From contig MIBK01000052.1 of assembly GCA_001829505.1 (NCBI GenBank), positions 3,408-8,449 of the forward strand: a stretch of 5,042 nt of DNA. Direction: 5' to 3'. The notes beneath the pieces were generated by a model. The model did not search any database. It was not told where the DNA came from and worked only from the letters and a program-made list of their open reading frames with translations. The DNA is from Spirochaetes bacterium RBG_16_67_19. Lineage in GTDB: Bacteria; Spirochaetota; Spirochaetia; SZUA-6; DRHE01. Positions 1 to 5,042 of the stretch are shown in pieces. Within the stretch, counting starts at the first letter, position 1; the number at the start of each line of letters is the position of its first letter. The translations under genes were made by a program, and so were the position numbers.

Positions 1-1
1 A

Positions 2-1186
2 GGCTTCCACGACCCGGCCACCCTGCGGTTCACCTCAGGGACCACCGGCAGGCCCCGGGGGACGCCCTTCCGGCACGGCCAGGTGCTCTGGCTGGCCGAG
101 ACCATGACCTCCCTGCTTCCCTGGCGGGTGAGGGTCCGGCCGGCGCGCTACCTGTCCTTCCTGCCGATGAACCACGTGGTGGAGGGGATCCTCGGCACTT
201 ACGCCCCGTACTTCCTGTCCGCCCCGGTGGACGTCTGGTTCCTGGAGGACTTCTACTCCCTGTCCCGCGCGCTGCCGCGGGTGCGGCCCACGGTGTTCTT
301 CTCCGTGCCGCGCTTCTACGAGAAGGTCTGGGAGCGCTTCGCGGAGCGGGCGGCCGGCCGCCTGTACCTCGGCCTCCCGGCCGGCGGGCTGCGGCGCGCG
401 CTGCGGCCGCTGGTGCGGCGGGCCGTCCTGCGGCGGGCAGGGCTGGACCGCTGCGCCCAGCTCATCGTCGGCTCGGCCCCGTGCCCCGACCGGCTGCTGG
501 CGGACTTTCGGGAGCTGGGCGTGGAGATCCACAACGCCTACGGCCTGACCGAGGCCCCGCTGGTCACCCTGAACCGCCGCGGCGCCAACCTGCTGGGGAC
601 CGTGGGCACGCCCCTGCCGGCAACCGAGATACGCCTCGCGCCGGACGGGGAGGTGCTGGTGCGCGGCCCCCAGGTGGGCGGCGCGTCGGGCGAGGGACCG
701 GCGGAGGGCTGGCTGGCCACGGGCGACCTGGGGGAGCTCACCTCCGACGGGAGCCTGGTCATCCGGGGGCGGAAGAAGGAGATCCTGGTCACCTCCTACG
801 GAAAGAACATCCACCCGGCGAAAATCGAGGCGCTGCTCCGGCAGATTCCCGGCCTGGCCGAAGTCATGCTGGTCGGGGAGAGCCGGCCCGCCCTGTGCGC
901 CCTGCTCTGGCTGAAGGGCGGCTCGGCCACCCCCGGGGCGCTGCAAGAAGTCGACCACGCGGTGCGCCAGGTCAACGAGCGCCTCTCCCGCCCCGAGCAG
1001 GTCAAGCGCTGGGCCGTGCTGGCGGAGAGTCCCAGCATCCAGAGCGGCGAGCTCACGGGCAACCTGAAGCTGCGCCGCCAGGCCGTGCTGGCCCGCCGAA
1101 ACGGGGTGGTGGAGCTGCTATACACGGCCCGCCAGCCGGCCGGCGGGAGGACCCCGGAGGTCCTGCACCTGGGGGCCAGCCGGTGA
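2..1186 (+). CDS. Long-chain-type AMP-forming acyl-CoA synthetase, 5'-truncated by the window edge
   Basis: The enzyme activates a carboxylic (probably long-chain fatty) acid with ATP to an acyl-adenylate and then to acyl-CoA. It should be cytosolic or membrane-peripheral. The frame is open from base 2, and 394 residues are visible of the roughly 600 usual for the family, so the N-terminal third lies upstream. Motifs in order, in visible-residue numbering: the ATP/AMP loop TSGTTGRPRG (11-20); LSFLPMNH followed by RPTVFFSVPRFYEKV, typical of the long-chain synthetase group; NAYGLTE (178-184); TGDLG (240-244); GRKKEILVTSYGKNIHP (256-272); and ELTGNLKLRR (350-359), which holds the expected C-terminal catalytic lysine (K356). 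Together these show an adenylating enzyme with all key motifs in the visible part. The stretch between the GP (222-223) and GW of the A6-A7 region is shorter than usual and lacks the common GYY. The stop TGA (1184-1186) overlaps the start of the next gene. Chain-length specificity cannot be read; aryl or other acids are possible. Confidence 0.92.
   Translation, partial: GFHDPATLRFTSGTTGRPRGTPFRHGQVLWLAETMTSLLPWRVRVRPARYLSFLPMNHVVEGILGTYAPYFLSAPVDVWFLEDFYSLSRALPRVRPTVFFSVPRFYEKVWERFAERAAGRLYLGLPAGGLRRALRPLVRRAVLRRAGLDRCAQLIVGSAPCPDRLLADFRELGVEIHNAYGLTEAPLVTLNRRGANLLGTVGTPLPATEIRLAPDGEVLVRGPQVGGASGEGPAEGWLATGDLGELTSDGSLVIRGRKKEILVTSYGKNIHPAKIEALLRQIPGLAEVMLVGESRPALCALLWLKGGSATPGALQEVDHAVRQVNERLSRPEQVKRWAVLAESPSIQSGELTGNLKLRRQAVLARRNGVVELLYTARQPAGGRTPEVLHLGASR
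1183..1186 (+). promoter_or_regulatory. GTGA stop/start overlap (translational coupling)
   Basis: The TGA stop of the acyl-CoA synthetase (1184-1186) is nested in the GTG start of the GMC oxidoreductase (1183-1185). A G-run at 1171-1175 lies about 7 bases before the start and could act as a weak Shine-Dalgarno; a better GGAGG at 1156-1160 is too far away for normal initiation. This fits reinitiation by ribosomes finishing the synthetase. Confidence 0.75.
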
Positions 1187-3081
1187 GCCTGCCCAACCTC
1201 CGCCTGGCCGCCGCCCGGGTGTATCTGCCGCGGGGGGCGCGGCGGCGGGCGATCGAGGAACTGTTCACCCGCACGGCGGCCGCCTTCGCTTCGCCGGTGC
1301 CTCCGCCCCAAGGCCGCGGGACGGCCTCCCGGCTGGCGGAGTACGCCCGCTTCACCCGGGAGCGGGCCGAAGAGGCGCTGGAGCGCGGCGCTGGCGGCGG
1401 CCCGGAATCCCTGGCCGCGCTGGAGCGCAGGCTGCACCGCGCCGCGCGCGGTCTGGGCGGGCGCCTGCGGCTGCGTCTCGGGGTGCGCTCCCCCGGTGAG
1501 GCGCTGGCCGCGGCGCGGGTCGTCTACCGGGGCCTGGGCATCGATTTTCGGGCTTCCCCCGATGGTCAGATCGTCATCCGCCGCTGCTCGTTCGCTTCTA
1601 TTTATACCCCTCGGGTCTGCGCGCTGGTCTCGGCGCTGGACAGCGGGCTGCTGGCCGGCCTGTCGGGCGGCGGGCAGCTGCGGTTCACCCAGCGCCTCAC
1701 CGAAGGAGCCTGCTGCTGCCGGGCTGCCTTCGAGGGAAACGGCATACGGTCCGGCCGGCCGCGGGCGATCGTGGTGGGCAGCGGGGCCGGGGGGGCCGCC
1801 GCGGCGCGGGAGCTGCAGGGGACCTATCAGGTGACCGTCCTGGAGGAAGGCCGCGAGTTCCGCCCCCTGGGCCTGTCCGTGCGCTGGATGCAGCGGCTGC
1901 GGAACTGGGGGCTGCTGATCGACGAACGGCTCGTCCGCCTGGTCTTCCCGGCCATGCGCGTGCGCAAGTGCGCCGGGGGGCTGGTGCACGTCAACGGCTC
2001 GGGAACCGGCGGCACGACCACCCTGAGCGCGGGCAACGCCCTGCGCCAGGACGGCGCGCTGCGCGAGCTGGGCATCGACCTGGACCGGGAGTTCGAGGAG
2101 CTGGCCAAGGAGGTGCCGGTGAGCACCGCCCACCGGCCTGGCTGGTCCGGGCCGACCCGCCGACTTTTCGAGCTCTGCGAGCAGGCCGGCCTGGACCCTC
2201 GCCCCACGCCCAAGATGATCGACTTCGACCGCTGCCGGCGGTGCGGCCGCTGCGTGCTGGGCTGCCCCCACGGCGCCAAATGGGACAGCCGGCGCTTCCT
2301 GGACGACGCGCGGGCGAACGGGGCGCGCCTGGTGACCGGCTGCAGGGTCCGTCGGGTGGTGATCCGCGGCGGGCGGGCCTCCGGCGTGCGGGCCCGCGTC
2401 GGGGCGCGCTCCGTCTTCTTCCCGGCCGACCTGGTGGTCCTGTCCGCCGGCGGCCTGGGCACGCCGGCCATCCTGGAGCGCTCCGGCATCCGCTGCCAGC
2501 CGCGGCTTTTCGTCGACCCCGTGCTGTGCGTGGCTGCCCCCTGGCCGGAAAGCCGCCAGCACCGCGAGGTGCCGATGCCCTTCGTGGTCCAGCGCCCCGG
2601 CTACATCATCTCCCCGTATTTTGACTACCTGAGCTTCCTTTTCAACCGGCGCTGGCGCCGTCCGGCCGACGGGGTGCTGGCCCTGATGATCAAGCTGGCC
2701 GACTCCGAGAAGGGCCGCGTGCCCGCGCGCGGCGCCCGGCTGCACAAGCGCCTCACGGCGGAGGACAGTCGTCGGCTGGCCGAGGCCGAGGAGCTGTGCC
2801 GCGGGATCCTGGTGCGCTTCGGGGTCGAGCCGGCGGAAATCTTTCTGGGAACGCTCAACGCCGGCCACCCCGGGGGGATGCTCCCCCTCACCTCCGCGGA
2901 CGCGGCCGGTCTGCACCCGGCCCGCCTGCCGGCCAACCTGTACGTGGCCGACGCCACCCTCCTGCCCCGCTCGCTGGGCAACCCGCCCATCCTCACCATC
3001 CTGGCGCTGGCGCGGCGGGTGGCCCGGGCGGCGATGGCGGCCCTGGCGAAAGAAGAGGCCGCCCGGAAGCAGGCGGCGTAG
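1183..3081 (+). CDS. GMC-family FAD oxidoreductase with 4Fe-4S-type cysteine motif and N-terminal Cys domain
   Basis: A 632-aa flavoprotein of the glucose-methanol-choline family, predicted to oxidise an alcohol. Residues 1-94 are Arg/Ala-rich and mostly helical. Residues 95-184 form an extra domain with C135, C146 and C177-C179. FAD binding starts at 195 with AIVVGSGAGG and the acidic strand end VTVLEEG (217-223). GMC features follow: NGSGTGGTTTLSAGN (271-285), AGGLGTPAILERSGI (422-436), and the C-terminal active-site pair H562 (in GHPGG) and N600 (in GNPPILTI). Between them lies CRRCGRCVLGCPHGAK (351-366), a CxxCxxCxxxCP arrangement like that of long-chain alcohol oxidase-type GMC proteins; it could bind an iron-sulfur cluster. 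No signal peptide or membrane helix is evident, so it is probably cytosolic. The GTG at 1183 is chosen because it overlaps the upstream stop as GTGA and precedes the conserved part. The open frame continues further upstream only as a shadow of the synthetase. The substrate and electron acceptor are unknown. Confidence 0.9.
   Translation: MSLPNLRLAAARVYLPRGARRRAIEELFTRTAAAFASPVPPPQGRGTASRLAEYARFTRERAEEALERGAGGGPESLAALERRLHRAARGLGGRLRLRLGVRSPGEALAAARVVYRGLGIDFRASPDGQIVIRRCSFASIYTPRVCALVSALDSGLLAGLSGGGQLRFTQRLTEGACCCRAAFEGNGIRSGRPRAIVVGSGAGGAAAARELQGTYQVTVLEEGREFRPLGLSVRWMQRLRNWGLLIDERLVRLVFPAMRVRKCAGGLVHVNGSGTGGTTTLSAGNALRQDGALRELGIDLDREFEELAKEVPVSTAHRPGWSGPTRRLFELCEQAGLDPRPTPKMIDFDRCRRCGRCVLGCPHGAKWDSRRFLDDARANGARLVTGCRVRRVVIRGGRASGVRARVGARSVFFPADLVVLSAGGLGTPAILERSGIRCQPRLFVDPVLCVAAPWPESRQHREVPMPFVVQRPGYIISPYFDYLSFLFNRRWRRPADGVLALMIKLADSEKGRVPARGARLHKRLTAEDSRRLAEAEELCRGILVRFGVEPAEIFLGTLNAGHPGGMLPLTSADAAGLHPARLPANLYVADATLLPRSLGNPPILTILALARRVARAAMAALAKEEAARKQAA
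1528..1734 (+). other. N-terminal cysteine-containing domain of the GMC protein (core part)
   Basis: Residues 116-184 of the GMC protein precede the FAD-binding fold and are not part of the standard GMC enzyme. The pattern runs: a YRGLGIDF strand, PDGQIVIRRC (C135), YTPRVCALVSALDSGLL (C146), then LRFTQRLTEGACCCRAAF (C177-C179). The order C-x10-C, a Ser-Ala-Leu-Asp turn, then a Gly-Cys cluster followed by a hydrophobic strand resembles the cysteine domains of L-2-amino-thiazoline-4-carboxylate hydrolase-like proteins and of some archaeal redox-responsive regulators. That resemblance is from memory of the motif pattern and is tentative. The domain could bind a metal or a second iron-sulfur cluster, or have a structural role. 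Confidence 0.5.
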
Positions 3082-3190
3082 CTCACCCCTATCAGCTTTT
3101 GTCCGCAGGGCGCCGTGTCGATTCCCGGAAGTTGATGCCCGTGGCGTCGCTGGATCCGACACTAATTCCTTTCTCGGCTGAAAGATAGCA

Positions 3191-3214
3191 GTCCTGCCCC
3201 GTTTGGCACGGGAC
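3191..3214 (+). repeat. Imperfect inverted repeat / possible hairpin
   Basis: The left arm GTCCTGCC (3191-3198) pairs with GGCA (3205-3208) and GGAC (3211-3214), with a CG bulge (3209-3210) and the loop CCGTTT (3199-3204). An alternative fold pairs CCCGT (3198-3202) with ACGGG (3208-3212). The right arm coincides with the -24 half of the sigma-54-like element. No run of T follows, so it is a poor terminator. It could be a protein-binding operator or chance symmetry. Confidence 0.3.
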
Positions 3215-3219
3215 TTGTA
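3203..3219 (+). promoter_or_regulatory. Sigma-54 (-24/-12) promoter-like element
   Basis: TTGGCACG-GGAC-TTGTA matches the RpoN consensus YTGGCACG-N4-TTGCW, with the GG (3205-3206) and the -12 dinucleotide (3217-3218) separated by the required 10 bp. The single important deviation is GT instead of GC at -12. Transcription would start near 3230, next to the ATG at 3231, which implies a leaderless or nearly leaderless mRNA. No enhancer-binding-protein site could be identified upstream. Location in an intergenic region and correct orientation support it; the -12 mismatch and the lack of leader argue for caution. Confidence 0.45.
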
Positions 3220-3230
3220 ACGCTATATGC

Positions 3231-5042
3231 ATGAGCGTGGCGAAGCCGCGGATCTTCGGTTGCCTGGCCGTAGCAGTGGCCATCGGGGAGCTGGTGCTTT
3301 GCTTCCGCGGGCCGATCGCCTTCGTGAAGCGCCCGAGCCTGGTGCTCTTCCCTCCCTTCTCGACGAGCCTGCCCGCTGAACAGGTCGCCGGCATCGCCGC
3401 CTTCGCCGAACGCCGGCTCGCCCTGACCCGGGCATACGAAATCGTAAGCCTGGGCTTCGTCGAGGAGTTCCTGGTGCGCACCGACCCCGCTTTCGACAAG
3501 GCCAGGCTCCAGCCCGCCGGCTACCTGCAGGCCCAGGAGCTGGCGCGCGAGCTGGAGCTGGACCGTTTCGGCGTCTGCTGGGTCTACCACTGGGGCGGCC
3601 GGTGGGAGTTGTCCATCTCGATCCGCGACGCGCAGGACGGAAGCGTCCTGAGCAACGGGCATTTCGTCGCCGACGGCTACGAGGACCTGTTGCGGGGCAT
3701 CGACAAGGATGGGAAGCCCTTCGATTTTCGAGGAGCCCTGGCCGCGGACGCCCGTGGCCTGTCCCTCACTAATTACCTGGTGCTCGCCCTGTTCGCTTTG
3801 CAGCTGCTGGCCGGCCTGCAGTTGCTGGCCGGGCGCGAGCCGGGGGTGTTGGTGGAGATCCTCTGGGCTTCGGCTCTGATCCTTTTCGTATTCTCCTACA
3901 TCTGGGCCCTCAGCGCCAACATGGACTACATGCAGCGCTACGTCGCCTCCAGCGGAAACCTGCGGCTGGCCGAAAGCACGGCAGCGGAGCGGCTGCAGGC
4001 GGCGTTGCGCTTCGGACCGCTGCTGCTGTTGAACGCGGCCTGCTACGTGTGGCGACGCCTGGCCGCGCGATCGGGCCCGGAAGCCGCCACCTTCCTGCGG
4101 CGCTGGCTGGCCCGCTGGTCTCTGCCCTGGGTGGTGCTGTCCGCCGCCCTGTTCGGCTTCTCCTTCCCCTCCGCCCTGGCCCTGGAAGGCCTGAGCGTCC
4201 TGGCCTGGGTGAGCCTGGTTCCTCTGCTGCTGGTGCTGCTCACCTCGCGGCCGGCCATGGGAGTGTTCTACGGCGTGGTGTTCGGGGCCCTGCAGGCCAT
4301 GATCGTCAATTACTGGCTGGGCACCTACAAGTACGTCACCCTGCACCTGGTAACGATCGCCTTCGCCGCGCTGTACCTGCTGTTCATGCTGCTCCTGGTC
4401 TGGTTGATCAAGGCCGGCGGCAAGTGGGGCTTCCTCATCGTGCCCGCCGCCTGGCTGCTGTTCGACTACCTGCGCTCGATCGGTCCGCTGGCCTATCCCT
4501 GGGGCCTGCTCGGCGTCACCCAGTACCGCTTCCTCCCTCTGATCCAGCTCGCCTCGCTGGGAGGGGTCTGGGCCGTGGACTTCGTCGTGCTCTTCGGAAA
4601 CAGCTCCCTGGCCTGGGCGATCGCGGGAAAGGCATTCGGCTGGACCTGGACGGCGCCTGCGGAGGGGAGGCGGCATGGCATCGCCGGCGCCTGGCTTCCC
4701 CTCCTGGTCTTCGCCGGTTTCTTCGCCGCGTGTCTGGCCGGCGGCGGAACCATCCTCCGGACGGTGCGCCACCGGCTGTACGGCCAAGCGGAGGCGCCGC
4801 GGGTCACCGTGGTGCTCCTGCAGCAGAACACCGATCCGCGCAAGCACGACTACGAGGGCAACAGGGAGCGGCTGAGCAGCCTGACCAGCCAGGCCCTGGC
4901 CAGCCTGCCCGAAGGCGCCGACCTGATCGCCTGGCCCGAGGGCGGATTCCGCCTGGACATCACCTGGTGGGGCGACCCCTCCCGAGCCGACAGCGCCTGG
5001 GGCCGGGAAGTCCGGGCCTTCCGCGACTACCAGCGCAGCCTG
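3231..5042 (+). CDS. lnt: Apolipoprotein N-acyltransferase (Lnt) family membrane protein with long N-terminal extension, 3'-truncated
   Basis: The frame is open from the ATG at 3231 to the window end (604 residues, no stop). Lnt proteins N-acylate the lipid-modified cysteine of lipoproteins at the periplasmic face of the inner membrane. The Lnt core begins near residue 298: membrane helices with SFPSALALEGLSVLAWVSLVPL (311-332), YPWGLLGVTQYRFLPLIQLASLGG (422-445), then a nitrilase-type domain from about 524 (RVTVVLLQQNTDP) with IAWPEG, whose E570 is the first residue of the Glu-Lys-Cys triad. The Lys and Cys lie beyond the window. E. coli Lnt has its WPE near residue 267; here it is at 570, so about 300 residues are added in front. 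That extension has a basic N-terminus, a membrane helix (8-25), an alpha/beta domain (about 34-157) and further helices (180-200, 207-228, 260-275). ATG 3231 is the first possible start in frame after a stop at 3186-3188; no clear Shine-Dalgarno precedes it. Confidence 0.85.
   Translation, partial: MSVAKPRIFGCLAVAVAIGELVLCFRGPIAFVKRPSLVLFPPFSTSLPAEQVAGIAAFAERRLALTRAYEIVSLGFVEEFLVRTDPAFDKARLQPAGYLQAQELARELELDRFGVCWVYHWGGRWELSISIRDAQDGSVLSNGHFVADGYEDLLRGIDKDGKPFDFRGALAADARGLSLTNYLVLALFALQLLAGLQLLAGREPGVLVEILWASALILFVFSYIWALSANMDYMQRYVASSGNLRLAESTAAERLQAALRFGPLLLLNAACYVWRRLAARSGPEAATFLRRWLARWSLPWVVLSAALFGFSFPSALALEGLSVLAWVSLVPLLLVLLTSRPAMGVFYGVVFGALQAMIVNYWLGTYKYVTLHLVTIAFAALYLLFMLLLVWLIKAGGKWGFLIVPAAWLLFDYLRSIGPLAYPWGLLGVTQYRFLPLIQLASLGGVWAVDFVVLFGNSSLAWAIAGKAFGWTWTAPAEGRRHGIAGAWLPLLVFAGFFAACLAGGGTILRTVRHRLYGQAEAPRVTVVLLQQNTDPRKHDYEGNRERLSSLTSQALASLPEGADLIAWPEGGFRLDITWWGDPSRADSAWGREVRAFRDYQRSL
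3330..3701 (+). other. Predicted periplasmic alpha/beta domain in the Lnt-like protein's N-terminal extension
   Basis: Residues 34-157 lie between membrane helix 1 (8-25) and helix 2 (180-200). With a basic N-terminus kept inside, this segment faces the periplasm, the same side as the Lnt catalytic domain. The order is: hydrophobic strand SLVLFPPF, a long helix around LPAEQVAGIAAFAERRLALT, strand YEIVSLGFVEEFL, helix LQAQELARELELD, strand RFGVCWVYHW, then WELSISIRDAQDGSVLS. This layout resembles the N-terminal domains of TolB/FlgO/LpoB-like envelope proteins (a Leu/Val-Pro-Phe strand, a 'relative of known activity' helix, and a beta hairpin ending in D-x-x-x-G). The assignment rests on pattern only and is tentative. 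Confidence 0.45.
3798..3833 (+). repeat. Tandem 18-bp duplication inside a membrane helix codon run
   Basis: Two adjacent 18-bp units (3798-3815 and 3816-3833) match at 15 of 18 positions. Each encodes Leu-Gln-Leu-Leu-Ala-Gly, residues 190-195 and 196-201 of the Lnt-like protein. All three differences are synonymous, so the peptide repeats exactly. It sits at the end of predicted membrane helix 2. Confidence 0.7.

Larger units (their letters stand above)
3082..3230. other. Intergenic region between the GMC gene and the Lnt-like gene
   Basis: 149 bp without a convincing gene, visibly less GC-rich than the flanking coding sequence. No T-tract hairpin that would make a convincing intrinsic terminator was found after the GMC stop (TAG, 3079-3081). 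The right-hand part carries an imperfect inverted repeat and a sigma-54-like promoter. No good sigma-70 -35/-10 pair stands out: TTGATG at 3132-3137 has no suitable -10 at 17 bp. Confidence 0.7.

Noticed and set aside
35..958. 307-codon open frame on the - strand opposite the acyl-CoA synthetase
   Set aside because: Pro/Gln/Arg-rich translation, no motif, wholly antisense to the synthetase's core motifs.
481..1182. Upstream extension of the GMC reading frame
   Set aside because: It overlaps the synthetase in another frame, translates to low-complexity Pro/Gly/Arg sequence, and the GTG at 1183 in the GTGA overlap is a far better start.
1540..1615. Locally AT-richer patch with unusual codons inside the GMC gene (around TCT ATT TAT)
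   Set aside because: The frame and the domain pattern run through it without disruption; too short to argue for transfer or an internal promoter.
796..3162. 788-codon open frame on the - strand opposite the acyl-CoA synthetase and GMC genes
   Set aside because: It is antisense to two genes with clear family motifs, its translation is low-complexity (Gly/Ala/Arg/Gln/His-rich) with no recognisable domain, and long antisense frames are expected in such GC-rich coding DNA.
3168..3183. Small hairpin (CTTTC/GAAAG) as a terminator for the upstream operon
   Set aside because: Only a 5-bp weak stem, with no following T-tract.
3227..3406. Alternative ATG at 3227 opening another frame
   Set aside because: It stops after about 59 codons and shows no domain; the frame from 3231 carries the membrane helix and runs to the window end.
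3162..4847. 561-codon open frame on the - strand opposite the Lnt-like gene
   Set aside because: Its translation is dominated by Gln, Gly, Glu and Pro with no domain, while the + strand frame shows Lnt motifs and membrane helices. It is a shadow of high GC content.
1..5042. CRISPR arrays, tRNA/rRNA genes, insertion sequences, phage attachment sites
   Set aside because: No regularly spaced repeats, no cloverleaf, and no transposase or terminal inverted repeats were seen on either strand.

Overview
This GC-rich stretch of bacterial chromosome holds three protein-coding genes, all on the + strand. Two of them are cut by the window edges. The apolipoprotein N-acyltransferase (Lnt) family gene indicates an organism that lipidates proteins, most likely a diderm (Gram-negative-type) bacterium. 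The strong G/C preference at third codon positions, and a sigma-54-like element ahead of the third gene, would fit a GC-rich Desulfobacterota/Proteobacteria-like or comparable lineage. The taxon cannot be fixed from this window.

Layout: (1) 2-1186 is the C-terminal two thirds of a long-chain-type AMP-forming acyl-CoA synthetase, entering from the left edge just ahead of its ATP/AMP-binding loop. (2) 1183-3081 is a 632-aa FAD-dependent GMC-family oxidoreductase. It carries a ferredoxin-like CxxCxxCxxxCP motif and an extra N-terminal cysteine-containing domain. It starts on a GTG that overlaps the synthetase stop by 4 bases (GTGA), so the two genes are almost certainly one operon and translationally coupled. 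(3) 3082-3230 is a 149-bp intergenic region, visibly less GC-rich than the genes, with an imperfect inverted repeat and a good match to a -24/-12 (sigma-54) promoter. (4) 3231 to the right edge is a membrane protein open through the end of the window. It joins a recognisable Lnt core to an N-terminal extension of about 295 residues, made of a membrane anchor, a predicted periplasmic alpha/beta domain and extra membrane helices.

How they may work together: the first two genes suggest a lipid pathway in which a fatty or carboxylic acid is activated to its acyl-CoA and an alcohol (fatty alcohol, sterol-like or similar) is oxidised by the flavo-iron-sulfur GMC enzyme. The substrate is not readable from sequence. 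The Lnt-like gene is probably a separate transcription unit with its own promoter. Its link to the first two is only the general theme of acyl-lipid chemistry. The most notable points are the domain architectures of the GMC enzyme and the Lnt-like protein, and the placement of the sigma-54-like element almost directly on the Lnt-like start codon.
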